A stretch of 64,000 bases of DNA from Asaia bogorensis (GCA_945873195.1 CAMCDA010000003.1:1-64000); one strand, 5' to 3'. Positions 18,678-28,887 are shown, numbered from the stretch's first letter. Numbers and translations are program-made. The notes: generated from the letters alone by a model not told the origin.

Positions 18678-18684
18678 GGTGACC

Positions 18685-18936
18685 ATGACAAGCTACACCA
18701 CCAGTGATTTATCCCGGCGATCGGGCGACATCATCGCCGACGCGCTGCGCCATCCGGTGACCATCACCCAGCGGAACAAGCCGCGCCTCGTGCTGCTCAG
18801 CATCGACGACTATCGCCAGTTGGTCGAACGCGCGGAAACGCGGGTCGCCGGGACGATCGAGGCGATGCCGGATGACCTGCTCGCCGATGTCCAGGCCGCC
18901 GTGGACTCCTACGCGCGGGAACCGGGCGAGGCGTGA
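18685..18936 (+). CDS. Phd/YefM family antitoxin
   Basis: MTSYTTSDLSRRSGDIIADALRHPVTITQRNKPRLVLLSIDDYRQLVERAE. Confidence 0.85.
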   Translation: MTSYTTSDLSRRSGDIIADALRHPVTITQRNKPRLVLLSIDDYRQLVERAETRVAGTIEAMPDDLLADVQAAVDSYAREPGEA

Positions 18937-19346
18937 GCTTCGACGCGATCCGCACCGCGAGCGTCATCCGATACCCTTGCCTCTGGGCGCGCCAGGCGGA
19001 CTCGGGCGAAACCGAGGGCCGCAAGGATCGCCCCGTCGCCGTGGGCGTGCGGATCGCGCGGGAGGGCGGCGACCGGTTGCTGCTGCTGCCCATCACGACG
19101 TCACCGCCAGGGCCGGACCGGAAGGCGATCGAGGTTCCGGCGGCCGAGACGCGGCGCGCCGGCCTCGATACGGATCGCCGCGTCTGGATCATCCTCGATG
19201 AATACAATCTCGATATCATCTGCCGATCTTTCCACCTCGCGCCCGACCCGCCGATCGGCCGTTTCAGCCAGGCGTTCTTTCTGCCGCTGGTGCGGACATT
19301 CCTCGCGCGCGTCGCGGAGGCTCGGCGGGTCGCCCGAGGGCAATGA
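18933..19346 (+). CDS. PemK-like plasmid-maintenance/growth-inhibitor toxin
   Basis: VIRYPCLWARQADSGETEGRKDRPVAV...WIILDEYNLDIICRSFHLAPDPPIGRFSQAFF; overlaps antitoxin stop by 4 bp. Confidence 0.7.
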   Translation: MSFDAIRTASVIRYPCLWARQADSGETEGRKDRPVAVGVRIAREGGDRLLLLPITTSPPGPDRKAIEVPAAETRRAGLDTDRRVWIILDEYNLDIICRSFHLAPDPPIGRFSQAFFLPLVRTFLARVAEARRVARGQ

Positions 19347-19412
19347 CCCTGTGACTTGCCCCCGGCCGCAACCTCCCTCAGGATTGGTGCCAACCCGGGA
19401 GAGGAACCGTTC

Positions 19413-20018
19413 ATGGCCCTGCACATCGATTACTATGCCTCCTTGAACTCGCCCTGGACCCATCTGGGGGCCGCGCGGATCGAGGCGATGGCCATGGCGA
19501 ATGGCGCCACGTTGCGCATCTATCCGGTTGATTTTGGTGAGATTTTCTCCCACTCCGGCGGCTTGCCGCTGCCTAAGCGCGCGCCGCAGAGGCAGGCGTA
19601 CCGGTTGCAGGAACTGGCCCGGTGGCGGGAAGACACCGGTATCCCGATCAACATCAAGCCGAAACATTTCCCCTCCGACGAGTTGCCGGCCGCCGCCTGT
19701 GTCATTGCGCTGCGTGAAACCGTGGGGGACTGGCCGGCGATCCGCCTCGCCCATCGCGTGCTGAAGGCGGTCTGGCAGGAGGAAAAGAACACCGGCGACC
19801 GCGACACGCTGTCGGCCCTGATCGCCGATATCGGGCTGGACCCGGCCAAGGTGCTGCCCTTCGCTGACGACCCGCAATGGCTGGAGCGGCGCAAGGCCGA
19901 CACCCAGGCCGCGCTGGATCGGGGCGTGTTCGGGGCGCCGACCTACGTGATCGGAGAGGATATTTTCTGGGGGCAGGATCGGTTGGCATTCGTCCAGCGC
20001 CGCCTGGCACGGGGATGA
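19413..20018 (+). CDS. DsbA-family/2-hydroxychromene-2-carboxylate isomerase-like protein
   Basis: HIDYYASLNSPWTHLGAARIEAMA...GVFGAPTYVIGEDIFWGQDRL. Confidence 0.85.
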   Translation: MALHIDYYASLNSPWTHLGAARIEAMAMANGATLRIYPVDFGEIFSHSGGLPLPKRAPQRQAYRLQELARWREDTGIPINIKPKHFPSDELPAAACVIALRETVGDWPAIRLAHRVLKAVWQEEKNTGDRDTLSALIADIGLDPAKVLPFADDPQWLERRKADTQAALDRGVFGAPTYVIGEDIFWGQDRLAFVQRRLARG

Positions 20019-20031
20019 AAGTCGTTTGGTC

Positions 20032-20111
20032 CGTCATCCCCGGGCTTGTCCCGGGGAGCAATCGCGGCACGGGCGGTGGTGTTGGTCCCCGGGACAAGCC
20101 TAGGGATGACG
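20032..20111. repeat. dispersed inverted-repeat element, copy A
   Basis: CGTCATCCCCGGGCTTGTCCCGGGGA (20032-20057) inverted at 20086-20111 with one mismatch. Confidence 0.8.
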
Positions 20112-20139
20112 CGAAGGGCATGTTGGAGGAGGCAACACC

Positions 20140-20892
20140 ATGCGTGGCCTGAACGGACGGCGCGTCATCCTCACCGGCGGGGCCAGCGGCATCGGGCGCG
20201 CCGCCGCCATCCGCTTGGCGCAGGAAGGCTGCGTGGTCGGCATCTTCGACCTGAACGAAGCCGGCGCCCAGGAAACCGCCGCCCTCTGTCCCAACGCCCG
20301 TGCCTACAAGGTCGATATCGCCGACCGCGCGCAGGTCACCGCGGCCATGGAGGACTTCGAGCGTGAATGCGGCCCGACCGAGGGCCTCGCGAACGTCGCC
20401 GGCTGGGATGTGCCGATCAACTTCCTCGATACCGATGAGGATTTCTGGGACAAGGTTACGCGTATCAACATGCGTGGTCCGCTCGTCATGCACCATGTCG
20501 TGACGCGCGGCATGGCGCAGCGCGGGTTCGGGCGGGTGGTGAACGTGGCTTCCGACGCCGGCCGGGTCGGATCGTCGGGCGAATCCGTCTATTCATTCTG
20601 CAAGGGCGGGCTGATCGCCTTCACCAAGACGCTGGCCCGCGAACTTGCCCGCAAGGGCATCACGCTGAACGTGCTGTGCCCCGGCCCGACCGACACGCCG
20701 CTGTTCGATGGGTTCCTCGCGTCGTCTCCATCAGGCGCCAAGATCGGCGAGGCGATGGCGCGCGCCATCCCCCTGCGCCGCATCGGCCAGCCCGATGACT
20801 ATGCGGGGATGATCGCCTTCCTGCTGTCCGACGATTCCGCCTACATGACCGGCCAGACCGTCAGCGTCTCGGGCGGTCTGACGATGGTATAG
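20140..20892 (+). CDS. SDR family oxidoreductase
   Basis: VILTGGASGIGRAAAIRLA; YSFCKGGLIAFTK. Confidence 0.92.
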   Translation: MRGLNGRRVILTGGASGIGRAAAIRLAQEGCVVGIFDLNEAGAQETAALCPNARAYKVDIADRAQVTAAMEDFERECGPTEGLANVAGWDVPINFLDTDEDFWDKVTRINMRGPLVMHHVVTRGMAQRGFGRVVNVASDAGRVGSSGESVYSFCKGGLIAFTKTLARELARKGITLNVLCPGPTDTPLFDGFLASSPSGAKIGEAMARAIPLRRIGQPDDYAGMIAFLLSDDSAYMTGQTVSVSGGLTMV

Positions 20893-20895
20893 ACA

Positions 20896-21942
20896 ATGCG
20901 CGTCTTCACCAAAGTTCCGCTCGGCAACTGGCGCGACGTCGCCCCCGCCGCGCAGGCGGCCGAGGCCGCGGGCTTTGCCGCGTTGATGACGGTTGAAACC
21001 GGCTACGACGCGATGACCCCGCTGGCGCTGGCCGCGATGGCGACGCAGCGGATCGAACTGACACCGTCGGTTGTTGTCGCTTTCCCGCGCAGCCCGACCG
21101 TTCTGGCCTCCCAGGCCTGGGACCTGCACGCCAATTCCGGCGGCCGCTTCGTGCTGGGCCTCGGCAGCCAGGTGAAGGGGCACAATGAACGCCGCTTCGG
21201 CATTCCCTGGACCGCGCCGGCCCCACGAATGCGCGACTATGTCCGCGCTCTGCGCGCTGTATGGACAGCATGGGAGACGCGGGGCCCGCTGCGCTTTGAC
21301 AGTGAGCATTACAAGCTGTCTCTGATGACGCCGGATTTCTCCCCCGCGCCCACCGGCCTGCCGATGATCCCGGTCACCATCGCGGCGGTGGGAGAGGCGA
21401 TGCTGCGCGTCGCCGGCCAGGTTGCCGATGGCGTGCGGCTGCACCCGATCTGCTCCCGCAAATACCTCGAGGAAATCTGCATGCCGCAGCTTCTCGAAGG
21501 CATGCGTCGTTCAGGCCGATCCCGCGAACACTTCGACATCCATGGCGGTGGCTTCGTCTGCACCGGCCCCGATGAGGCAACGGTTGCGGCTGAAATGGAT
21601 ATCGCGCGCCGCCGCATCGGCTTCTATGCCTCAACCCGCACCTATCTGCCGATCCTGGAAATGCACGGCCTGCGCGACCTGGGCCTGAAGCTGCACAGGA
21701 TGTCGGTGGAGGGAAAATGGGATCAGATGGCGGATCACGTCTCGGACGATGCCGTCCGTATCTTCGCCGCCTGCGGCACCTATGCCGAACTGCCCAAGGC
21801 GGTCGCCGACCGTTTCGGTGGCGCCGCTGATTCGATCGACATTCACTTCCCCGCGGGCGCGCCCGCGGGCCTGGTGAAGGAACTCGTCACCGACATCCAA
21901 CGCATCCCGCATGGCTTCGCGGGATTCAATACGATCTGGTAA
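20896..21942 (+). CDS. LLM-class (TIGR03617-like) oxidoreductase
   Basis: TKVPLGNWRDVAPAAQAAEAAGFAALMTVETGYDAMTPLALAAMATQRIELTPSVVVAFPRSP. Confidence 0.85.
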   Translation: MRVFTKVPLGNWRDVAPAAQAAEAAGFAALMTVETGYDAMTPLALAAMATQRIELTPSVVVAFPRSPTVLASQAWDLHANSGGRFVLGLGSQVKGHNERRFGIPWTAPAPRMRDYVRALRAVWTAWETRGPLRFDSEHYKLSLMTPDFSPAPTGLPMIPVTIAAVGEAMLRVAGQVADGVRLHPICSRKYLEEICMPQLLEGMRRSGRSREHFDIHGGGFVCTGPDEATVAAEMDIARRRIGFYASTRTYLPILEMHGLRDLGLKLHRMSVEGKWDQMADHVSDDAVRIFAACGTYAELPKAVADRFGGAADSIDIHFPAGAPAGLVKELVTDIQRIPHGFAGFNTIW

Positions 21943-21954
21943 AGGGAAACGACA

Positions 21955-23103
21955 ATGGCGACACCGATGTTCCGGTTCGACCCAACCGAACTGCCCCCCG
22001 AGGCGGACGTCATCCGCAAGGAAGTCCGCGCCTTCATCAAGGAAAATGAGCACCTGATGGGCTTCTCGAAAGGGGAGTTCAACCGCGACTTCTCCAAGGC
22101 CATGGGGAAGAAGGGCTGGATCGGCATGACCTGGCCCAAGCAGTACGGCGGCCATGAACGCTCCGCCTTCGAACGCTATGTGATCATCGAGGAAATGCTG
22201 GTGGCCGGCGCGCCGTTGTCCGCCCACTACACCGGCGATCGCCAGAGCGGCCCGTCCATCCTGAAGTTCGGCACCGAGGAGCAGAAGCAGTTCTTCGTCC
22301 CCCGGATCGCCGCGGGTGAAATCACCTTCTGCATCGGCATGAGCGAGCCGAACTCCGGCTCCGACCTCGCCGCCACGCGCACCCGCGCGGTGAAAGTGGA
22401 CGGCGGCTACAAGATCAACGGGTCCAAGCTTTGGACCTCGGGCGCGCATCGCGCCGACTATGCCATCATGTTCTGCAAGATGACGCAGGAGGGCCAGGAG
22501 GAAGTCGATCGCCACGCCGGCGGCACGCAGTTCCTGCTCGACCTGAAGGCGCCCGGCATCGACATCCGCCCGGTGATCAACCTGCTGGGTGAGCATCACT
22601 TCAACGAAATCTTCCTGACCGACGTGTTCATCCCGGACAGCCGCCTGCTGGGGAAGGAAGGCAACGGCTGGAACCAGGTGACCGGCGAACTCGCGTTCGA
22701 ACGCAGCGCGCCCGACCGGTTCCTCGTGCTGTTTCAGATGCTGCGCGAAATGGTCCGCATGGCCGGCCCCACCCCCGACAAGGCCACCGCCGCCGCGCTC
22801 GGCAAACTGATCGCCCAGCTTGGCACGCTGCGCAGCATGTCCGTCTCGATCGCCGGCATGTTGCAGGATGGCATCAATCCGAACAGCGAAGCCGCGGTCG
22901 TGAAGGACCTCGGCACCCGGTACGAACAGGACATCCCCGTCGTCGCCCGCCAGTTGTTTCATACGGAACCGGAACTGGAAGCGGTCGATCTCTACGCCTC
23001 GATGGTCGCGCGCAGCACGATGAACGCGCCGCGCTTCTCGATCCAGGGCGGCACACGTGAAATCCTGCGCGGGATCATCGCCCGCGGTCTGGGCCTTCGG
23101 TAA
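21955..23103 (+). CDS. acyl-CoA dehydrogenase
   Basis: FCIGMSEPNSGSDLAATRTRAV; IQGGTREILRGIIARGLGL. Confidence 0.93.
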   Translation: MATPMFRFDPTELPPEADVIRKEVRAFIKENEHLMGFSKGEFNRDFSKAMGKKGWIGMTWPKQYGGHERSAFERYVIIEEMLVAGAPLSAHYTGDRQSGPSILKFGTEEQKQFFVPRIAAGEITFCIGMSEPNSGSDLAATRTRAVKVDGGYKINGSKLWTSGAHRADYAIMFCKMTQEGQEEVDRHAGGTQFLLDLKAPGIDIRPVINLLGEHHFNEIFLTDVFIPDSRLLGKEGNGWNQVTGELAFERSAPDRFLVLFQMLREMVRMAGPTPDKATAAALGKLIAQLGTLRSMSVSIAGMLQDGINPNSEAAVVKDLGTRYEQDIPVVARQLFHTEPELEAVDLYASMVARSTMNAPRFSIQGGTREILRGIIARGLGLR

Positions 23104-23114
23104 GGAGACGCATC

Positions 23115-24194
23115 ATGGCTGTTCGTGACGAAACGAGGATGCTGCTCGAAACCATGCAGCGCCTGTTTGAAGATATGGCGACCAAGCAGGTTGCCGACGC
23201 ATCGGAAACCGGCAAGTTCGCCGCCGATCTGTGGGCGGCAGTGGCCGAAACCGGTGTGCCGCACGCGGCCTTGCCGGAGTCAGCCGGCGGCGCCGACGCC
23301 GAATGGGAAGATCTGTACTACGTCCTGCGCGTGGCCGGCCGCTTCTCCGCCCCGATCCCGCTGGCGGAAACCATGCTCGCCGGCTGGGTCGCCGCCAGCG
23401 CGGGTCTGGACACGGTCGATGGACCGATGACGGTCGGGCCGGTGCGTGCCACCGATGTCCTGACGCTGACGGCCGATGGCAATGGCTGGCGCCTGAACGG
23501 CACCGCGAGCCGCCTGCCCTACGCCACCAGCGCCGAACGCATCATCCTGATCGCGGACGGCCCGGATGGAGAGATGGCGGTCGCGCTCGATGGCACCGCC
23601 GGTGCAACGGTCGCCCCCGGCAAGAACATCGCCAATGAGGCGCGCGACACGCTGACCTTCGACAACCTGCGCCTCGAAGCCGACGCCGCCCGTCCCTTGG
23701 GTGCCGGTGTGTCCCGCGCCGCGCTCTATCGCCGGGGCGCGCTCGCGCGGGCCACGATGATGTCGGGCGCTATGGAGAACGCGATGGACCTGGCCTGCAC
23801 CTACGCCCAGCAGCGCGTGCAGTTCGGCCGTCCGATCTCGAAGTTCCAGGCCGTGCAGCAGAACCTGGCCGTCCTCGCCAGCCAGACCGCCGCCGCCGTG
23901 GCCGCCGCCAACCTGGGCATCCAGGCGCTGAACAAGGATGAGGAACGGCAGGAATTCCTGATCGCCACAGCCAAGGCCCGCGTCGGCGAAGCCGCGACCC
24001 TGGCGTGTGAAATCGCGCATCAGGCCCATGGCGCGATCGGGTTCACGAAGGAATACGCGCTGCAACTCTCCACCCGCCGCCTGTGGTCCTGGCGGGAGGA
24101 ATTCGGCTCCGACCCCGAATGGGCGGCGAAGCTGGGCGCCTATTTCTGCGCGAAGGGGGCCGATGAGCTCTGGCCGACGCTGACGGCGGCGTGA
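23115..24194 (+). CDS. acyl-CoA dehydrogenase (second subunit/paralog)
   Basis: RVQFGRPISKFQAVQQNLAVLA; AHQAHGAIGFTKEYALQLSTRRLWSWREEFG. Confidence 0.92.
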   Translation: MAVRDETRMLLETMQRLFEDMATKQVADASETGKFAADLWAAVAETGVPHAALPESAGGADAEWEDLYYVLRVAGRFSAPIPLAETMLAGWVAASAGLDTVDGPMTVGPVRATDVLTLTADGNGWRLNGTASRLPYATSAERIILIADGPDGEMAVALDGTAGATVAPGKNIANEARDTLTFDNLRLEADAARPLGAGVSRAALYRRGALARATMMSGAMENAMDLACTYAQQRVQFGRPISKFQAVQQNLAVLASQTAAAVAAANLGIQALNKDEERQEFLIATAKARVGEAATLACEIAHQAHGAIGFTKEYALQLSTRRLWSWREEFGSDPEWAAKLGAYFCAKGADELWPTLTAA

Positions 24195-24973
24195 TCCAAC
24201 GCAAAGGGGCGGCCGGCCTTGGATGGCTGGCCGCCCTGTTGTTGGTACTGACCGGGTGCGTGCAGACGTCTGAGATCCCCGGCCATGCCACCGGGCCGAC
24301 CACGATGCTTCCCTATCGCGCCGTGCTGGTCGCCGGCAGCGATGACACGCAAGCGTTCGACAACGCCGTCGCCCGCATGCGCGCATGGCTGCTGGAAACC
24401 GAGGGCGCCCGGCCCGCCGCGATTACTGCCTTTAGCGCCACGCCGGCCGTCGCCGGCCAGAATGGGATCGGGCGGGCCGATGCGACGGCGGTCATGCGCC
24501 GGATCGCCAACCTGCGCCCCGACTCCGGAGAAGGCTGCTTCGTCTTCGTCACATCCCACGGCGTGCCGGAGCGGGGCGTCGCCATGACCGCCAGCCGCCA
24601 GACGATCGGCCCCGAGGTGCTGCACAGCGCGCTCCGCGCCGGCTGCGGCGACCGGCCAACGGTCGTGATTGTCTCCGGCTGTTTCAGCGGGTTGTTCGCA
24701 CAGCCGCCGATGCGCCAGGACAACCGGATCATCCTGACCGCGGCGCGCATGGATCGGCCGTCCTTCGGATGCGGCGCGTCCGATCGCTATACATATTTCG
24801 ATGAATGTCTGTTCGACAGCCTGTCGACTGGGCCACGTTGGAGCGACATCTATCGCGCGACCTCGGCCTGCGTGTCGTACAAGGAGGCCCAGCAGAAAGT
24901 GCCGCCATCAATGCCACAAGCCTGGTTCGGCGCGGTGGACGCCACGGTCGTGGCGCCGAGCGTCAGGCGGTAG
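24191..24973 (+). CDS. C13-family (legumain/caspase-like) peptidase, predicted lipoprotein
   Basis: lipobox LLLVLTGC; His motif FVTSHG; Cys motif VIVSGCFSG; 4-bp overlap with upstream gene. Confidence 0.82.
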   Translation: MIQRKGAAGLGWLAALLLVLTGCVQTSEIPGHATGPTTMLPYRAVLVAGSDDTQAFDNAVARMRAWLLETEGARPAAITAFSATPAVAGQNGIGRADATAVMRRIANLRPDSGEGCFVFVTSHGVPERGVAMTASRQTIGPEVLHSALRAGCGDRPTVVIVSGCFSGLFAQPPMRQDNRIILTAARMDRPSFGCGASDRYTYFDECLFDSLSTGPRWSDIYRATSACVSYKEAQQKVPPSMPQAWFGAVDATVVAPSVRR

Positions 24974-24978
24974 GAGGG

Positions 24979-25003
24979 GCGCCCTCCTGAACCAGGAGGG
25001 CGC
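24979..25003. terminator. bidirectional terminator between C13 peptidase gene and ftsZ
   Basis: GCGCCCTCCTG-AAC-CAGGAGGGCGC perfect 11-bp stem. Confidence 0.65.
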
Positions 25004-25017
25004 GTTGTCCCATCAGG

Positions 25018-26619
25018 TCAGGAAGACTGCCGCCGCAGGAACGCCGGGATCTCGATCCCGACATCGCTGTTGGTCTGCGCCTGTGGCGCGGGCGCCGCCT
25101 GGGTTTCCGACACGACTGGAGTCATCGTCGGGGCACGCCGTTCGGTCTGCGGTGCCACGGGTGCCGCTGGAGCCTGCCCCGCGCTGCGCCGGAACACGCC
25201 CGTCACCGCCTTGAACAGCTTGTTGCCAACCGGTTCATTCGCCGACGGAGTCACCGGGGTGCTGACCGGCGGGGTGGTCGCCGGGCGCAAGGTCTCGGTG
25301 AACAACTCACCGCGCGGCGGCGGCTGCTGCGGCTGCTGCGGTTGGGCGTGCGTGCGCAACTGAAGCGTCTGAGGCTGCTGCACCTGCGGCTGCTGCGTGA
25401 ACTGCGTGGCCGGATGCTGGATCTCCACTTCCTGTTCGGCGACCTGCTGCATGCGCGGGGTCACGATCGGCTGCGGCATGATCTGACGCACGGTATTGCC
25501 CACCGTCATCGTCGCCATCAGCGGCTGCGCCGACTCGTGGTCGTCCGAGTCGCCGCCATGCGACACGCCATGGGGCGCAATCGGCTGCGGTGACGGCATT
25601 CCGCCGCCGTTCACCACGGTCAAGGGCGGCCGCTGCCGTTCCCCACGCGGCGAATCGATGCCGGTCGCGACGACCGAGACCCGGATTCGCCCGGTCAGCG
25701 ACTCGTCGACGGCGGAACCGAAGATCACGTTCGCTTCCTCATCCACTTCCTCGCGGATGCGGTTGGCGGCCTGGTCGACCTCGAACAGGGTCAGGTCGTC
25801 GCCGCCGGTGATGTTGATCAGCAGGCCGCGCGCGCCCGACATGCTGGTGTCTTCCAGCAACGGGTTGTTGATTGCGGATTCGGCGGCGCGGATGGCGCGG
25901 TTCTCGCCCTCGGCTTCGCCCGTGCCCATCATCGCCTTGCCCATTTCCGCCATGACGGTGCGGATATCGGCGAAGTCGAGGTTCACCAAGCCATGGACCA
26001 TCATCAGGTCGGTGACGCCGCGCACGCCCATGTAAAGGACCTGGTCGGCCATCTGGAACGCGTCCTTCCAGGTGGTCCGCTCATTCGCCATCCGGAACAG
26101 GTTCTGGTTCGGGATAACGATCAGCGTGTCCACATACTGCTGCAGCTCGGCGATACCGGCCTCGGCCGCCTTTTGCCGGCGCCCGCCTTCGAACCCGAAG
26201 GGCTTGGTGACCACGCCGACGGTCAGGATGCCGCGCTCGCGCGCCATGCGGGCGATCACGGGGGACGCGCCGGTGCCGGTGCCGCCGCCCATGCCGGCGG
26301 TGATGAACACCATGTGCGATCCGCTCAGGTGGCGGTCGAGCTCATCGGCGGCTTCCTCGGCCGCGGCGCGCCCGATCTCGGGCTTCGCGCCGGCGCCCAG
26401 ACCCTCGGTCAGATGCGGGCCGAGTTGGATGCGCCGGTCGGCTTTGCTGTGGGTGAGCTGCTGGGCGTCGGTATTGGCCACCACGAACTCCACCCCCTGG
26501 AGGTTCAAGGCGATCATGTTGTTGACGGCGTTCGTGCCACCACCGCCAACACCGATCACGGTGATGCGGGGGGTGAAATCCGTATGGCTGATGGTCGGCG
26601 GGATCAGGTTGAGTGTCAC
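25018..26619 (-). CDS. ftsZ: cell division protein FtsZ
   Basis: [33 protein letters not shown]-terminal [10 protein letters not shown]. Confidence 0.98.
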   Translation of the reverse strand: MTLNLIPPTISHTDFTPRITVIGVGGGGTNAVNNMIALNLQGVEFVVANTDAQQLTHSKADRRIQLGPHLTEGLGAGAKPEIGRAAAEEAADELDRHLSGSHMVFITAGMGGGTGTGASPVIARMARERGILTVGVVTKPFGFEGGRRQKAAEAGIAELQQYVDTLIVIPNQNLFRMANERTTWKDAFQMADQVLYMGVRGVTDLMMVHGLVNLDFADIRTVMAEMGKAMMGTGEAEGENRAIRAAESAINNPLLEDTSMSGARGLLINITGGDDLTLFEVDQAANRIREEVDEEANVIFGSAVDESLTGRIRVSVVATGIDSPRGERQRPPLTVVNGGGMPSPQPIAPHGVSHGGDSDDHESAQPLMATMTVGNTVRQIMPQPIVTPRMQQVAEQEVEIQHPATQFTQQPQVQQPQTLQLRTHAQPQQPQQPPPRGELFTETLRPATTPPVSTPVTPSANEPVGNKLFKAVTGVFRRSAGQAPAAPVAPQTERRAPTMTPVVSETQAAPAPQAQTNSDVGIEIPAFLRRQSS

Positions 26620-26694
26620 TGCGGTTCTCCCCCGTATTTGGACGGGTCGGCGGTTAAGGTCGTAGTTACGACAGAGGCTCCGATTCGCGAGAGG

Positions 26695-27990
26695 TCACAC
26701 GCGATCCTTGAGAAAATTTACAACCCAGCGGAACCATCCGGGCTGCTCCGGCGGGTCCAGGTCGACGTCGTGAAAGGTCCGACCCTCGCCGGCTGACCAG
26801 GCCAGCAGGCCGGCGGCGACGGCAAAGGCCGGGCCGGAGGCAAGTTCGGGCAAACCACGGATGGTTGCCGGACGTCCCAACCGCACCTGCCGGCCGAGCG
26901 TCCGGGCCGCCATTTCGCGCAGGCCGGGCAATTGGCAGGCTCCGCCGGTCAGCACGATCCGGGTGCGGCCCATCCCGGCGCTGTCGAGGCGATCCTTAAC
27001 GTATTCAAAGGTTTCCTCGATGCGGGGGCGGATGATGTTCACCACCATGCTGCGCGGCACGCGGGCCAGCTGGTGGTCTTCTTCTTCTCCCACCAACGGC
27101 ACCGGCAGCATTTCGTTATCGTCGTCCGGGCTTTTCTCGACGTTGCCGTAAAGCGTCTTCAGCCGTTCGGCATGGGCGAGCGTGGTGGAAAGCCCGGTCG
27201 CGAGGTCCTTGGTGACATGCAGCCCGCCGATCGGCAGTTGGGCGGTGTGCAGCAACTGGTTTTCCGCGAAGACCGCGATCCCGGTGGTGCCGCCGCCCAT
27301 GTCGATGACGGTGGCGCCCAGTTCCCGCTCATCCGGGACCAGCGTGGACAGGCCGGCGGCCATGGGGGCGGAGACCAGCTCCTCGATTTCCAGGTCGCAG
27401 CGGGCGATGCAGGCTTCCAGCGACCGCAGCGCGGTGGCGGCGGCGTCGACGATGTGCAGGCGGGCGCCGAGGGTCGTGCAGAACAGGCCGCGAGGGTCGG
27501 TAACGCGGTCGGTGGCGTCGGCCGAGAATTGCAGCGGGATCGCATGGATCGACTGCCGGCCGTCGATCAGCGCCCGGGTGCGGCCTTCGTGGACGACGCC
27601 GCGAATGTCCTCATCGGACACGGCGCGCCCGCCGACGGGCCATTGCACGTTGTAAAGGCGCGATTCCGGCTGGCCGCAGCTCAGGTTCACGATCACCCGT
27701 TGCAGCCGGGTGTCGGCCATGTCCTCTGCCTGGCCGACACAGGCGCGGATGGCGCGTTCGGCCTGCTCCAGGTCGACGATCCCGCCGCCATTCACGCCCC
27801 GACCCTTTTGCCAGCCGAAGCCCAGCACCCGCGGCTTGCCGTCGCTGTCGATGCGGGCGATCAGGCAGGCGACCTTGGTGGTGCCGATATCCAGCACGCC
27901 GAACGAGCCGGTCCGGTGCGGCCGGCCGCGGTCCGGTTCGGCGGGCGGTTCATCCGGCGGAGGCAAAGCGCGACGGGGCATGTCATTCAT
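26695..27990 (-). CDS. ftsA: cell division protein FtsA
   Basis: GVLDIGTTKVACLIAR; VIDMGGGTTGIAVF. Confidence 0.97.
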   Translation of the reverse strand: MNDMPRRALPPPDEPPAEPDRGRPHRTGSFGVLDIGTTKVACLIARIDSDGKPRVLGFGWQKGRGVNGGGIVDLEQAERAIRACVGQAEDMADTRLQRVIVNLSCGQPESRLYNVQWPVGGRAVSDEDIRGVVHEGRTRALIDGRQSIHAIPLQFSADATDRVTDPRGLFCTTLGARLHIVDAAATALRSLEACIARCDLEIEELVSAPMAAGLSTLVPDERELGATVIDMGGGTTGIAVFAENQLLHTAQLPIGGLHVTKDLATGLSTTLAHAERLKTLYGNVEKSPDDDNEMLPVPLVGEEEDHQLARVPRSMVVNIIRPRIEETFEYVKDRLDSAGMGRTRIVLTGGACQLPGLREMAARTLGRQVRLGRPATIRGLPELASGPAFAVAAGLLAWSAGEGRTFHDVDLDPPEQPGWFRWVVNFLKDRV

Positions 27991-28002
27991 TCCCGGGCAT
28001 CC

Positions 28003-28887
28003 TCAGATGGGTTTCTTGCTGCTGGCGGGCAGCGTGGGGGCGCCGACGGTCGCCGTATCCCCCTTGCCCTCGCCCTTGGCGTCGGCGCGCGGACGCACCA
28101 CCAGCCGGTCGGGTAGCCGCAGATCGATGGTGGACAGCGGCCGGTCGAGGATCGCCTGCGTCTGCTGCAACTGGATCAGCCGATCCAGCGCCGCGATCTC
28201 ATGCCCCTCGGGCAGCATCACGTCGGCGTTGTTCTTCATGCGCAGGTTCCAGCGGCGCTCCGCCACCCGCACGGCGGCGACCACGCGGCCGGTCAAGGCG
28301 GGGCGTTCCCGGATGGCGTCCAGCAGAACGGCAGCCGGCACGGGCGCGCCGGCCCCGACGACCAGGGGCAGATGGCGGAAATGCGCGACGTCCTGATTAT
28401 CGACCACCAGGCCGGCGCGATCGATCAGCACGAACTTGCCGTTGTGCTGCCAGATGGCGAAGGGGCGGCGTTCCTGGAGGAACACGACGACGGTATTGGG
28501 CAGCCGGCGCTCGACCGTGGCCTGCTCCACCCAGGTCAGTTCCTCGATCCGCTTGCGGGCCTGCTCGACCGAGAAGCCGAGGATCGGATCCCCCTTCGTC
28601 ACCCCCAACGCCGCCCGCAACATCGGTTCAGGCGTATTCGCTCGGCCTTCAATCACGACGTCCGTGATGCGGAGGCCGGCGAAGCCCATGGCGCCGCCCA
28701 CGCGGTCCCGGAAGGACAGGACGCTGCCGCTGGGATCGGCGGTGCGGACGATGGCGGCGCCGAGGGCCAGGACCAGGACGGTGAACAGCACCCAGGCGGC
28801 CGGCCGCGTGTATTTACGCAGGCGGCGCTTGGCCATGTCCCACTTGGACAGCCGGTCCTTGACCGAGTTGCTGGGGCGCTTGCTCAT
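28003..28887 (-). CDS. ftsQ: cell division protein FtsQ
   Basis: POTRA/FtsQ: ITDVVIEGRANTPEPMLRAALGVTKGDPILGFSVEQARKRIEELTWVEQATVERRLPNTVVVFLQERRPFAIWQ. Confidence 0.95.
   Translation of the reverse strand: MSKRPSNSVKDRLSKWDMAKRRLRKYTRPAAWVLFTVLVLALGAAIVRTADPSGSVLSFRDRVGGAMGFAGLRITDVVIEGRANTPEPMLRAALGVTKGDPILGFSVEQARKRIEELTWVEQATVERRLPNTVVVFLQERRPFAIWQHNGKFVLIDRAGLVVDNQDVAHFRHLPLVVGAGAPVPAAVLLDAIRERPALTGRVVAAVRVAERRWNLRMKNNADVMLPEGHEIAALDRLIQLQQTQAILDRPLSTIDLRLPDRLVVRPRADAKGEGKGDTATVGAPTLPASSKKPI

Noticed and set aside
16641-18686. 681-aa minus-strand ORF opposite the FMO gene
   Set aside because: His/Arg/Gln-rich shadow ORF; plus strand encodes a clear flavoprotein.
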